A stretch of DNA of 64,000 nt. It comes from JAWVFM01 sp963771655 (GTDB lineage Bacteria > Actinomycetota > Thermoleophilia > Solirubrobacterales > 70-9). The notes beneath the pieces were generated by a model that made no database searches, had not been told where the DNA came from, and was given only the letters and a program-made list of their open reading frames with translations. Positions 48,518-57,717 of this stretch are shown here, piece after piece. Within the stretch, counting starts at the first letter, position 1. The number at the start of each line of letters is the position of its first letter. Made by a program: the position numbers and the translations under genes. The DNA is taken from assembly GCA_963771655.1 (NCBI GenBank), contig CAVYUG010000005.1:1-64000 (forward strand), read 5' to 3'.

Positions 48518-49181
48518 CTAACGCGGCGCGGTCAGCTCCTCGAAACCGCGCGTCGGAGCGGAGCGCAGCGAGGTCCGCGTCGGTGCGGGCGTACCCGGCG
48601 ACGTCCGGGTCGCGCTCGATCGCCTCGGCCAAGCGCTCGAGGGCGCCGTGGGTGTCGCCGCCGGTCGCCGCCAGGCAGGCCAGCTCGTACCTGACGGCCG
48701 CGCTCTCGGGGTGGGCCTCGAGCCCCTCGTCAAGCGTGGCGCGAGCGCCGTCGCGATCGCCGGCCTGGCGCTGCGCCGACGCGCGGAACGTCCACTCCCA
48801 CGCGGAGGGCTCGAACGTCGCCGGGCCGCCGAAGCTGAGCACGGTCGTGCCCGCCTCGGCCGCCACGGCGTGGCGATGCGCCGCGGGGTCGGGGACGAAC
48901 ACGTAGGTGCCGGCCGGGGCGTCGAGCTCCTCGCCGTCGATCGTGAACGTCGCCCGCCCGGCGTGGACGAAGTAGAGCTCCTCGTGCGCGAGCTCCGGGT
49001 TCTCGGTGTGCGGCTCGACCACGTCAAGCCCGGGCTCATCGGCCGTGTAGGCGTTAGTGCCGAACGCACGGATCCCGAGCGCGGCGCGCACCGGGCGCCA
49101 GGTGAGCGTGTCGGGCCCGGGGAGCGCATCGACATCCTCGAGACGGATGGCCCGCGGCCGCCTGGGCCCACCCTGCTTCAC
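48518..49181 (-). CDS. Cupin/TPR-type protein with a one-base frame break near its end
   Basis: 220 aa after removing one base. N-terminal half is a cupin: EPHTENPELAHEELYFVHAGRA with EExYxV-type metal ligands and GTYVFVPDPAAHRHAV. The C-terminal half has tetratricopeptide-like helices (DRDGARATLDEGLEAHPESAAVRYELACLAATGGD). The frame is open to RSDARF, then an extra T in TTT (48543-48545) shifts it. Removing that base gives RSDARFEELTAPR and a stop at 48518, the natural end for this family. GTG 49181 follows GGAGGG. Function unknown. Confidence 0.8.
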
Positions 49182-49224
49182 TGACTCGGTCCCTCCACGG
49201 CGGTCGAACCCTAGCCTTCCCGCC

Positions 49225-49533
49225 GTGGAGTACGTGCTCCTGGCATTGATCCTGCTGGCGCTCGTCGCCTTCGTCACCGCCCCGCTGCGGCGCGGCGAGC
49301 GCGAGCCGCAGACCGCGAGCGACGAGCGGCTTCGCGCTCGGGTGGCCGAGCTGGAGGCGCGCAAGGAGGCGAAGTACCGCGAGATCCGCGACGCGAGCCT
49401 CGATCGATCGGCGGGGAAGCTCGACGCCGCGGACTTCGAGTCGGTCGACGCCGAGCTGCGGCGTGAGGCGATCGCGATCATCAAGGAGCTCGACGTGGCC
49501 GAGGCGGAGCTCAGGCGCTCCCAAAGCGCCTGA
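49225..49533 (+). CDS. CcmI-like small membrane protein
   Basis: 102 aa from GTG 49225. One N-terminal helix (YVLLALILLALVAFVTAPL), then a charged coiled-coil region: RLRARVAELEARKEAKYREIRDASLDRSAGKLDA continuing to DFESVDAEL. This matches the N-terminal part of CcmI/CycH, which helps present apocytochrome to the heme lyase. It lacks the TPR domain of proteobacterial CcmI. Closeness to ccmE/ccmF supports the role (inference). Confidence 0.7.
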   Translation: MEYVLLALILLALVAFVTAPLRRGEREPQTASDERLRARVAELEARKEAKYREIRDASLDRSAGKLDAADFESVDAELRREAIAIIKELDVAEAELRRSQSA

Positions 49534-49566
49534 ACGGCCCCGGCGGGCGGCTACACTGCCCGGCTG

Positions 49567-49791
49567 ATGGCAGCCGTGCTCGAAGTCGTGCAGGTGATCA
49601 TCTCGGTCGTGCTGATCTTTCTCGTGCTCCTGCACTCAGGCAAGGACGCGGGGCTTTCCGGCGCGTTCGGGATCGGCCAGAGCGGCAGCTCGTTCGGGGG
49701 CGGCTCGCTCGTCGAGCGCAACCTCGATCGCTGGACGGTCTTCTTCGCGATCCTGTTCGCCCTCAACACGATCGTCCTCCTCAAGATCTGA
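49567..49791 (+). CDS. secG: Preprotein translocase subunit SecG
   Basis: 74 aa with two hydrophobic helices (VVQVIISVVLIFLVLLHSG and WTVFFAILFALNTIVLL) joined by the Gly/Ser-rich loop GKDAGLSGAFGIGQSG, typical of SecG. Its stop overlaps the candidate CTG start of the following lipoprotein gene as CTGA. Confidence 0.92.
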   Translation: MAAVLEVVQVIISVVLIFLVLLHSGKDAGLSGAFGIGQSGSSFGGGSLVERNLDRWTVFFAILFALNTIVLLKI

Positions 49792-50735
49792 GCCTTCGAG
49801 CGGCGGCGATAGGGCTCTCGCTCGCCGCCCTCGTCCCGGCCACGACCGGCTGCGGCTCGTCCGGCGGTGGCTCGCCGGCGGCTTCAGGCCCACCGCAGCC
49901 GTACGGCGCGATGACCATCGCGATCCCGGCGCGCCCGCGGCTGATCGACCCGCTGCTCGCCACAAGCCCGGTCGACCGGCTCGTTGCGGGCCAGATCTAC
50001 GAGCCCTTGACCCGGCGTCTGCAGGGGCCCTACGACGACGTCCGCAGGGTCCCCGGGCTTGCGCGCTCCGCGCGGCCGGCGGAGGGGCGGCGTCTGTGGC
50101 GGATCAGGCTGCGACCGGACGTCCGGTTTCAGGACGGCGGGCCGCTCGACGCGGCCGCCGTGGTCGCGAACGCGGAGCGCTGGCTCACCACCTCGGCCGG
50201 GCGCGCCCTCCTGCCCGGCCTCAGCGCAGCGGACGCGCCGCGCCCCGACCTCGTGCGCCTCATCCTGGACCGCCCGCTTCCCGACCTGCCCAGACGCCTC
50301 GCCTCGCCTCGCCTCGGGATCGTCTCTCCCGGCGCGCTCGAGCCTCAATCCGGGGTGGCGGCGAGGGTCCGAAGCGGCACCGGCACCGGCGCCTTCGAGC
50401 CGCGCGGAGGAGGGGGCGCCGGAATCGTGCTGGCGCGGAACACCGGCTGGTGGGGGACCCGCCACGGCCTCGGGCCCGCCCTCGACCAGATCGAGCTGCA
50501 CGTCGCTCCCGATGCGTCGGAGCGCGTGCGCCTCCTGCGCCGCGGCGAGGCCGAGGCGGCCTGGAGCCTGCCGGCGGGCGTCGCCGCGAGACTTCGGGAG
50601 GACCCGCTCCTGACCGGGATCCCGGCGCCGGGTGACCGATCGATTGGCCTCGAGCGATCGGTGCGGGGAATCGACTCCGCGGCGCCCGCACCGCTGCTCT
50701 CGAGGGTGTGGCTGACCGGGATCGGCCCCCGCTAG
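49788..50735 (+). CDS. Short solute-binding lipoprotein (SBP family 5-like), probable CTG start
   Basis: 315 aa from CTG 49788. The N-terminus LRAAAIGLSLAALVPATTGC is a lipoprotein signal with lipobox ATTGC, but no ATG, GTG or TTG lies before it; the first ATG (49911) would cut the signal off. CTG 49788 overlaps the secG TGA. The domain resembles the start of peptide/nickel-binding SBP_bac_5 proteins: LIDPLLATSPVDRLVAGQIYEPL, LWRIRLRPDVRFQDGGPLDA, and NAERWLTT. It is only about 60 percent of the usual 500-plus residues, so it is truncated or a divergent short form. No transporter permease is nearby. Confidence 0.7.
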   Translation: MSLRAAAIGLSLAALVPATTGCGSSGGGSPAASGPPQPYGAMTIAIPARPRLIDPLLATSPVDRLVAGQIYEPLTRRLQGPYDDVRRVPGLARSARPAEGRRLWRIRLRPDVRFQDGGPLDAAAVVANAERWLTTSAGRALLPGLSAADAPRPDLVRLILDRPLPDLPRRLASPRLGIVSPGALEPQSGVAARVRSGTGTGAFEPRGGGGAGIVLARNTGWWGTRHGLGPALDQIELHVAPDASERVRLLRRGEAEAAWSLPAGVAARLREDPLLTGIPAPGDRSIGLERSVRGIDSAAPAPLLSRVWLTGIGPR

Positions 50736-51907
50736 CCGTCGAGCACCGAGAAGGTGATGCCCGCAGCCCGGAGGCGCTCGGTCAGAGCGTCGCCCATCGC
50801 CTGCGCGGTCGTCACCTGGCCGGCGCTCTCTGGCAGCTCGTCGTGGGCAAGGCAGAGGGCTGACTCGGCGAGCATCTTGGCCGTGTCGCCGTAGCCCGGG
50901 TCGCCGCCGGCCACCTCCGTGATGGTCCGCTCGCCGCCGCCCTCGCCGACGAAGCGAACCTTGAACCAACCCTTCTCTCGCTGCTCGCGGGTCGGGCCCT
51001 CGCCGGAGGCGCGACGGCCGAGAAGCCAGTTGCGCGTGGGTGGCAGCTGTGACATCGCGAAGAGCCCCGCGACGCCGACCGGCAGGCCGATGGCGGCGGG
51101 CAGGTGCTTCACGACGAAGTAATGGCCGTACGAGAAGTCGGGGCCATAGCGCTCGAGCGCGCGCGCGGAGCGGCACACGATCTGGGGGTCGATCGTCGGC
51201 ATCGGCAGCGCCCAGCCTCCGGCCTCGGGCGCGTGTTTCGGAAGCCCGCGCACCCCATGTACCTCGCGGCCGGCCGGCCGGGGCTCGATGCGCTTCCGCT
51301 CCGCGCTCACCTTCCCGTACTGGCGGACGCGGGAGAACTGGTTGACGGCGCTGTGAAGCGTTCCGCCGGAGAACGTCCCACCCGCGCGGACGAACCCCTC
51401 GAGGTGGATCGGCGAACCCTCGGGAAGCTGCCTCACCGCGAAGTAGGCCCCGAGGTCGTGCGGGATCGAGTCGAAGCCGCAGGCGTGGACGATGCGGGCG
51501 CCGGTGTCCGTCGCCCTCGAGTGGTGGCGGACGTACATGGCATCCACGAACTCCGGCTCGCCCGTGAGGTCGACGTAGTCGGTGCCGGCCTCGGCGCACG
51601 CGGCGACGACCGGTTCTCCGTAGTTCAGGTACGGGCCGACCGTGGTGATGACCACGCGAGCCTGCTCGGCGACCGCGCGAATCGTGCCCTCGTCGCCGAT
51701 GTCCGCCTCGAGCAGGTCGAGGCTCGCCGCCTCGGGAGAACGCTGCGCGAGCCGCCCGCGGACGTCATCGAGCTTCGTCCGGTTGCGCCCGACGAGCGCC
51801 CACCTCGTCTCCGGGGGGGCGTTCGCGGCGAGATACTGCGCCGTGAGCTCGCCGGTGAAGCCGGTGGCGCCGAACAGGGCGATGTCGAGTGGGCGCTCGC
51901 CGGCCAT
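50732..51907 (-). CDS. Saccharopine dehydrogenase-like / trans-acting enoyl reductase family
   Basis: 391 aa from ATG 51907. Rossmann-type N-terminus LDIALFGATGFTGELTAQYLA, then ALVGRNRTKLDDVR, VVITTVGPYLNYGEPVV, and CGFDSIPHDLGAYF. This pattern is shared with the mycobacterial trans-acting enoyl reductase proteins (Rv2953-like) and the wider saccharopine dehydrogenase-like group. Substrate unknown; a lipid-modifying reductase is plausible. It overlaps the 3' end of the lipoprotein gene by four bases on the other strand. Confidence 0.8.
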   Translation of the reverse strand: MAGERPLDIALFGATGFTGELTAQYLAANAPPETRWALVGRNRTKLDDVRGRLAQRSPEAASLDLLEADIGDEGTIRAVAEQARVVITTVGPYLNYGEPVVAACAEAGTDYVDLTGEPEFVDAMYVRHHSRATDTGARIVHACGFDSIPHDLGAYFAVRQLPEGSPIHLEGFVRAGGTFSGGTLHSAVNQFSRVRQYGKVSAERKRIEPRPAGREVHGVRGLPKHAPEAGGWALPMPTIDPQIVCRSARALERYGPDFSYGHYFVVKHLPAAIGLPVGVAGLFAMSQLPPTRNWLLGRRASGEGPTREQREKGWFKVRFVGEGGGERTITEVAGGDPGYGDTAKMLAESALCLAHDELPESAGQVTTAQAMGDALTERLRAAGITFSVLDG

Positions 51908-51951
51908 CGAGCCGCCGAGGCTATCGTCACTCAAGCGAGGGCGGAGGACAG

Positions 51952-53442
51952 GTGAGTCAAGGAACGAACGAGCCGGCAACGGAGCTTCCGGTGCCCCAGG
52001 CCGGCGGCTCAGTCGCGGCGGAGGGGAGATGGCCCCGGGGCGAGGGCATCTCACCGACGCTTCACTGGCTCTTCGAGGGCGCGGGCTACGCCTACGTCAC
52101 GCTCACCGTCGACGCGGTTCTCCTGCTCGCCGCGCTCCTCATCGCCGATGCGATCAACCCCGAGCCGCCGTCGGTCCTGGTGCTGCTGGCCAGCCCGCTG
52201 GCGGTCGCGCTGATGGCGAGCCGGCGGCTCTACGACCCCACCGCGCAGATCGCCCGCCTCGACCGCGTCGGGTCGATCGTCGGCGCGACCGCGGTGGCCG
52301 CGATCGCGATCGCCGGCGTCGTCCAGCTCACCAAGCCGGCCGCCACCGACGCCGACTTGATCGCGCTCCAGCTCGCGCTGGCGGCCGGGATGCTGATCGT
52401 CTGGCGCATGCTCTTCTCGACGGCGCGCATCTACGCCCGGCGAACCGGGCGCTCGGGGCGCCGGACGATCATCGTCGGAGCCGGACGGGTTGGCGCGCGC
52501 CTCGAGCGGCGGCTCGACGAGCTGAGGCAGATCGGCCTCATTCCCGTGGGGTTCGTCGACGCCGACCCGGTGCCCACCCTCGAGCTCCGCGAGCGCCGGG
52601 CGCCCGTGCTGGGGGCGCCCGAGGACTTCGACGCGATCGTCGACGCAACCGGCGCCGAGCACGCGATCTTCGCCTTTCAGATCGAGCCCGACGTGACCCT
52701 GCGCGGCCTTGTCCGGCGGTGTCGCCAGCGCGGTCTCGGGATCGCGATAGTGCCGCGCCTCTTCGACGACGCGACCAACCGGATGGTGCTCGAGCACGTG
52801 GGCGGCATCCCCGTCTTCGAGCTCCGGCAGGTCGACCCCAAGGGCTGGGAGTTCTCGCTGAAGCACGGGATCGACAGGGTGACGGCCGGGATGCTGCTGC
52901 TCCTGCTTTCGCCGCTTCTCGGTGCCATCGCGCTCGCCGTGCGCCTCACGATGGGCGCCCCGGTCCTGTTCCGTCAGCGCCGCGTGGGCCGCGACGGCCA
53001 GGTCTTCGACCTCCTCAAGTTCCGCTCGATGCGACCGGCTGAGCCCGAAGAGGCGCCGGCCGCGGCGAAAGGTGACTCGGCCCCGGGAGGCGTTGAGGGC
53101 GTCGATCGCCGCACTCCGGTCGGCCGATTCATCCGGCGCTGGCACGTCGACGAGCTGCCGCAGCTTGTCAACGTCGTGCGCGGCGAGATGAGCCTGATCG
53201 GGCCGCGCCCGGAGCGTCCCGAGCTCGCGCACGGCTTCGTCGAGAACGTCAGCCGCTACGGCGAGCGCCACCGGGTCCGGTCGGGCATCACCGGCTGGGC
53301 GCAGGTCAACGGCCTCGTCCCCGGAACGCGCCTCAGCGACCGCGCCGAGCTCGACAACTGGTACATCCAGAACTGGTCGTTCTGGCTCGACTTCAAGATC
53401 GCGCTGATGACGATCCCGGCCGCGTTCCGCAAGACGGAGTGA
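51952..53442 (+). CDS. Polyprenyl-phosphate sugar phosphotransferase (priming glycosyltransferase)
   Basis: 496 aa from GTG 51952 (GCGGAGGA ribosome-binding site). N-terminal membrane domain with four to five helices, a CoA-binding-like Rossmann section (RRTIIVGAGRVGARLERRL), then a fifth helix and the bacterial sugar-transferase catalytic domain: APVLFRQRRVGRDGQVFDLLK, RRWHVDELPQLVNVVRGEM, SLIGPRPERPE, and SGITGWAQVNG. It starts exopolysaccharide or O-antigen-like repeat synthesis on undecaprenyl phosphate. No other glycan genes adjoin it. Confidence 0.92.
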   Translation: MSQGTNEPATELPVPQAGGSVAAEGRWPRGEGISPTLHWLFEGAGYAYVTLTVDAVLLLAALLIADAINPEPPSVLVLLASPLAVALMASRRLYDPTAQIARLDRVGSIVGATAVAAIAIAGVVQLTKPAATDADLIALQLALAAGMLIVWRMLFSTARIYARRTGRSGRRTIIVGAGRVGARLERRLDELRQIGLIPVGFVDADPVPTLELRERRAPVLGAPEDFDAIVDATGAEHAIFAFQIEPDVTLRGLVRRCRQRGLGIAIVPRLFDDATNRMVLEHVGGIPVFELRQVDPKGWEFSLKHGIDRVTAGMLLLLLSPLLGAIALAVRLTMGAPVLFRQRRVGRDGQVFDLLKFRSMRPAEPEEAPAAAKGDSAPGGVEGVDRRTPVGRFIRRWHVDELPQLVNVVRGEMSLIGPRPERPELAHGFVENVSRYGERHRVRSGITGWAQVNGLVPGTRLSDRAELDNWYIQNWSFWLDFKIALMTIPAAFRKTE

Positions 53443-53484
53443 GGGATCTGAGATGTCCCGTTGGCGCGGGATACTGCGCGGGCG

Positions 53485-53883
53485 ATGTCGCAGGAGAACA
53501 TGGAGGTCGCTCAGGAGATCGCCGACGGATTCGAGGCCCAGGACTTCGATGCGGTGCGACGGAACTTCGACTCCGACATCGAGTGGCACGAGGACCCTTC
53601 GTTCCCTGAGGCTGGCGTGTATCGCGGCCTCGAAGCCGTCGCCGAGTATGCGCGTCAGTTTCGCTCCGAGTTCGCGGAGCTTCGCTACGAGATGGTCGAG
53701 CTGTTTGAAGCCGGTGACCACGTGATCGCGAGGATGAGGGTCACGGGAAAGGGAAAGTCAAGCGGCGCGGACTTCCACCAAGACGCGTGGTGGGTTTATG
53801 AGTTCAGGGACCGCAAGGTGATCCGCTGCTACTCGTACCTTCGCCGGACGGAGGCCCTAAAAGCCGCCGGGCTTTCGGAGTAG
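53485..53883 (+). CDS. NTF2/SnoaL-like protein, first of a tandem pair
   Basis: 132 aa from ATG 53485. MSQENMEVAQEIADGFEAQDFDAV, DIEWHEDPSFP, EVAEY-type helix and WWVYEFRDRKVIRCYSY strands give the SnoaL-like cone fold. The near-identical starts (MSQENME and MSQENVE) and common ends (AAGLSE and AAGLRE) show that it and the next gene are duplicates. Ligand or reaction unknown. Confidence 0.8.
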   Translation: MSQENMEVAQEIADGFEAQDFDAVRRNFDSDIEWHEDPSFPEAGVYRGLEAVAEYARQFRSEFAELRYEMVELFEAGDHVIARMRVTGKGKSSGADFHQDAWWVYEFRDRKVIRCYSYLRRTEALKAAGLSE

Positions 53884-53886
53884 GCG

Positions 53887-54297
53887 ATGTCGCAGGAGAA
53901 CGTGGAGATCGTGCGTCGCATGCTCGACGCCTGGAACCGCCGGGACGAGGAGGAGATGCTGGCGCTCAGCGACCCCGAGGTCGAGTACGTCAATTCCCCG
54001 ACGGCGATCGAACCGGGAACGAGGCGCGGGACCAACGAAGTTCTCGCAGTCGCTCGAACGCAGTGGGAGTTCCTGCGCGATGGCCGTCAGGAGATCGATC
54101 GAACCTACGATCGCGGGGAGGAGATCGTCGTCCTGGGGCGTGTTTCTCGTCGGATGCCGGACGGCGATGCCCGGATCGAGGATCGGGCCCTCGTCACGTG
54201 GACGATCCGCGATGGGAAAGTCGTGCGGGTCGAGGTACTCGGCTTCGGCGGGGCCGAAGTTGGCGAGGCCCTCGAAGCCGCCGGGCTGCGGGAGTAG
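53887..54297 (+). CDS. NTF2/SnoaL-like protein, second of a tandem pair
   Basis: 136 aa. MSQENVEIVRRMLDAWNRRDEEEML, then a beta sheet ending VTWTIRDGKVVRVEVLGFG. Paralogue of the preceding gene, three bases downstream of it. The left repeat of the tRNA-Leu element starts 23 bases after its stop, so it is the last native gene before the island. Confidence 0.82.
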   Translation: MSQENVEIVRRMLDAWNRRDEEEMLALSDPEVEYVNSPTAIEPGTRRGTNEVLAVARTQWEFLRDGRQEIDRTYDRGEEIVVLGRVSRRMPDGDARIEDRALVTWTIRDGKVVRVEVLGFGGAEVGEALEAAGLRE

Positions 54298-54319
54298 GCC
54301 GCTGACGAGGGACTCGCAA

Positions 54320-54373
54320 TGCGACCGAGAGGAGTCGAACCTCCACGAGCCAAAAGGCTCACAAGGCCCTCAA
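54320..54373 (-). repeat. Left attachment repeat: orphan 3' half of tRNA-Leu
   Basis: 54 bases identical to 58687-58740. The match stops abruptly on both sides: flanks are unrelated on the left, and on the right only a weak similarity (CTTG, GCGTC) continues into what would be the anticodon stem. No 5' half or acceptor partner is present, so it is not a functional tRNA. Confidence 0.9.
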
Positions 54374-54764
54374 GCTTGGCGTCGGGGATCGGCTCGGCGA
54401 GATAGGGCTTGCTCAAGCGTTTCAGGTTGCCTGAGGTCCTGTGACTTTCGCTCAGATTGGTACCACGACTGGTACCACGGGCCGTCGAGCGGGCCGCGGG
54501 TGTTCGACGAGGCGAGGCGATTGCGCGCCGCGCCCGTCGGTGGGCGCGGCGCCCGCGTCACCACGCGCGGCGCGGCGGGGACAACACGCTGGACCGAGGC
54601 GTGCTGACGGCAGGCCGTCAACGCGAGGACGGGCAGCCCAACTCCGCCGATGATTCCGTCTCACGTCCCCACGGCGAGACCCCGGCTTCCGTCCCACGGG
54701 GGTGTGACAGGGCCAGGTCTTCAACCACGGACACCGGCTCGGCCGCGGGGAGGCCCTCAAACCG
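54374..54764. other. Left interior of the island, no gene supported
   Basis: About 390 bases between the left repeat and the end of the broken NHL gene. Two copies of GGTACCAC (54459-54466 and 54471-54478) lie 12 bases apart; a third copy (58609-58616) sits near the right end in the context ATTGGTACCACGGGCC. They may be integrase arm-type sites. A minus-strand frame reading WYQSWYQSERKSQ through them could be the last residues of a lost integrase, but that is too little to call. Confidence 0.4.
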
Positions 54765-56754
54765 CTATCGCTGTACCGGCCCGATGACCGGTGTTTTGAC
54801 TGGCGCTGCGAGGCCGATGTAGGCGACGATCTGGTGACCGCCCGGGTTCGTCTGGTAGGGCACCTGGAGCCAGTTGTTGGCAAGCCAGACGTTGCCGGAG
54901 GGGTCGATGGCGACACCGGTGTTGCGGGTCAGGCCGTCGAACCCGTAGCCGCTGTTCGGAGCGATCGGATCGCCGGTGTGCGAGCCCGGCGGGCAGTACT
55001 TGGGCCGGGTGCCGCACAGGTTGCCGAGCGCCTGCTTGGCGAAGTTGGCGACCCAGACGGTGTCGTTGCCGTCGACGGCGATCCCCCACGGGAGGAACGT
55101 GCCGCCGCCGGTGAACGGCGAGCCAGCGGACGGGGACGCCCTCGTCGTTGAGGAGGGTCACGCGAGCCAGTGCCCGCGAACGGGGGCAGGGGAGGCTCGC
55201 AGGGGAAGAGCACCTTGCCCGAGTTGCGCGACCCAGACGTTGCCGCGGCTGTCGGTGGCGAGGCCCATCGGCCGGCGAATCGCGGTCGAGACCGGTGAGT
55301 TCGGCGGTCGGAGTGCCGTCGGGGTTGAGGATCGCGATGCGGCTGTTCTGGTTTCCGGCCACGAACGCCTGCCCCTGGTCGTTGATGGCGATCCCGAATG
55401 GACTCGTGATCCCGAGGTTGGCGGCGACGAGGGCCTTGGAGGGGTCGCCCTGCGGATACTGCGTGACGGTGCCGTTGCCGCAGTTGGCGATCCAGATGTT
55501 ACCGTCGCGGTCGGAGACGGTTCCCTGGGGTTCGCTCGAGCGCTCCGGCGGTATAGCCGCCGCCGAAGGTGTCGGTGGCGGGCGGGGAGAGCGGGTTGCC
55601 GCTGGCCGTGAACTCGGAGACGCTGTTGCGAGGCGGCGGATCGGTGCACCCGGCCCCCTGGAAGCCGTAGTTGCCGACCCACACGTGTCCGTCGGGGGCC
55701 AGGGTGATCCCGAAGCCGGACCCGCTCAGGCCGCCGCCGGTGAACGGCGAACGGCTCGCGAAGCGGCCGTCGGGCGTGAACTTGAACAGCTCGTTGCTGG
55801 CGCACTGCGGCACCTGCGGGTCGGCGCCGTAGTTGTAGTTGTTGTTCACCCAGAGGTTGCCCCGCCTGTCGATCGCGAAGTTCCCGGGGCCGTCGAGGCT
55901 GGTCCCGTCGCCGTCGAACCGCAACGCCAGCGTCCACCCGTCCGGGCGCTCGCCCGAGCCGAGCGCCGGTTCGTACGGAGCCGGCGCCGACCGCGCGAAC
56001 TTGAACAACCCGCTTACAGAGTGGCCGGGGTTGCGGGCGATGTCGGCAACGGCCTCCAGGGTCCCGCGCGGCGCCGATCCTCCGGGCGGGGTGGCGAGCT
56101 TGAAGAAACGTGAGCAGTTGCCGGGCCGAGCGAGCGCACTGCGGGAGCATGTTCGAGAGCGAGTTGAACGCCTGGACTGTTGAGGTCTCGTCACCGTTTG
56201 GGGCGCGCCGAAGCACCCAGCCGAGGTGCCCCGTCGGCACGTTGGCGAGGTTGGCGGCCATCGCCGCCGCATTCTGCAGCCCGGGCGAGCTCCCGGCGAT
56301 TCGCTTCGAGCTCCCGGAGGAACTCAGCAAGCGCGTAGCCGGCGGCGACCGTCGTGTGCTCGTTGACGACCGCCGTGCGCGGGAACCGCGGTGTGCCGAG
56401 GACCGCGGCGAGCCGCACCGCCGAGCCATTCCCGGCGATCAAATACAGGACCGCGACCGGGCGCCGAGGCGCGCGGTAGCGCAGTGTGAAGGCGCCGTTC
56501 TTGTCCGTGCGAGACCGCGCGAGCTGCATCGTGCCTGAGCTTGCCCTCCCCGCACGGTAGAGAGTGATCGGAACCGAGGCAAGCCTCGTGCCGGCGCTCG
56601 TGACTCTGCCGTGCAGCGTCGCGGCGACCGCTGGCTCGGCGCCGTAGGCGCACGCGAGCCCGAGCACGGCCGCGATGGCAACCGTGCGCGGTCGGGGTCG
56701 CCGCCGTCGCGATCGCAGGCCACGCCCACGACCTGACGTTTCTCTCTGGCTCAA
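54765..56754 (-). pseudogene. Secreted NHL/SMP-30-like beta-propeller gene broken by seven single-base shifts
   Basis: Piecewise reading recovers one protein: signal-like start (TVAIAAVLGLACAYGAEPAVAA), a carboxypeptidase-regulatory-like domain (LHGRVTSAGTRLASVPITLY), NAAAMAANLANVPTG, then propeller blades such as FAIDRRGNLWVNNNYN, ITLAPDGHVWVGNYGFQG, RDGNIWIANCGNGTVTQY, ATDSRGNVWVAQ and IAVDGNDTVWVANFAK, ending IGPVQR at 54765. Frame changes fall near 56311, 56113, 55533, 55272, 55237, 55173 and 55115. Each is explained by one extra base. The span is 1990 bases; minus seven it is 1983, exactly 661 codons. Either a decayed gene or clustered sequence errors. Resembles the intact secreted propeller gene at 15785-17215. 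Confidence 0.8.
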
Positions 56755-56853
56755 TTGCCGAGCGACCCTTCCTTGCTCTGGATGATCCGGGCCAGCGTAT
56801 ATCCAGGCGCCGACGCCGGCGGCCGCGCGGCGGGCCGACTGTCAGATAGCTGA

Positions 56854-57573
56854 CTAGGCTCGTTCCGATTCCGGGACCTCGGCGGTCGACTCGTCCCGCG
56901 GACAAAGCATCAGCGTCGCGCGACCGCGCGGGAGAGGCACTCGAGACCGAGCTCGGCGGGCCCGCAGCTCGTCTGAGATCCGCGGCCTCCTCCAGGCGTG
57001 CTCGGCGGCCTCGACCAAGAGCCGGCGAGAGTGCTTGGGCCCGGCCTTGGTGATCGCGCCCTGGTGGCGCTTCTCATCAGAGGTGCGCTCGGAGGGCACG
57101 AGGCCGAGGAAGGCGCCAAGCCGGCGCGGGTGGCCGAAGCGCTCGAACTCGCCGATCTCGGCGCAAAGCCCGACCGCCGACAGGGTGTCGAGACCGCGAA
57201 AGCAGCGAAGGCGGGCGATCGTCACCGCCCACGGGCTCTCGGGAGCGAGCTCCTCGAGCGTCGCCTCGAGTGCCGAGCGGCGCTGGGAAAGCGCCTCGAC
57301 CGCAGCCAGGTAGTCGGCGAAGGTGACCTCAGCTGCGCGGTCGTCGAATACGAGGCGCCGCAGCCAGCGGTGATGGTTGACGGTCCAAGGGTTGCCCGGC
57401 CCCGCGAAGCGAAGGAGCCTCGCCACCCCGAAGCCGCGCAGGTGCCCGATCCCGTCGAAGCGGTGAGCGGCGATCCCGACGACGACAGGATCTTTGCCTC
57501 GTCCACCGCTGCGGGCGCCGAGATCCTCGCCGGCGGCGACGGCAAGCATCTGCTCCCCCTCGGCCAGCACCAC
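56854..57573 (-). pseudogene. IS110-family transposase fragment
   Basis: The interior is recognisably IS110-type: WTVNHHRWLRRLVFDD, TFADYLAAVEALSQRRSALE, then the transposase_20 region LRCFRGLDTLSAVGLCAEIG, FGHPRRLGAFLGLVPSERTS and QGAITKAGPKHSRRLLVEAA. The N-terminal DEDD catalytic domain is missing: the 60 residues before WTVNHH do not match. The C-terminal end also diverges after RRPRIS. So it is a remnant, in line with the decay of the surrounding island. IS110 elements lack terminal inverted repeats, so boundaries cannot be drawn. Confidence 0.75.
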
Positions 57574-57717
57574 GGGAGCGGATCATCAGGCCGCAGGCGT
57601 CCCTCGCCGAGATCGCTGCGTGATTCCGGATCCTCGCGCATTGCCACAGCGCTCTGATACTGCGCTCGCTGAACGCGCGCGGGTCCGCAGGCTCGGTGGA
57701 GCGGCGGCCCTCTGTGC

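Noticed and set aside
54320..54373. Second tRNA-Leu gene
   Set aside because: Only the 3' half is present; there is no 5' acceptor strand, D-arm or full anticodon stem, so it is an attachment repeat.
54370..54621. Integrase C-terminus (WYQSWYQSERKSQ) on the minus strand
   Set aside because: Only a short repeat-encoded stretch; no catalytic R-H-R-Y residues in any nearby frame.
54765..56754. Programmed +1 frameshifting as the normal way of expressing the NHL-type gene
   Set aside because: Seven sites with no shared slippery sequence in one gene is not plausible; sequence error or decay explains it better.
56854..57573. Complete IS110 insertion sequence
   Set aside because: The N-terminal catalytic DEDD region is missing and the C-terminal end diverges; no element boundaries can be drawn.
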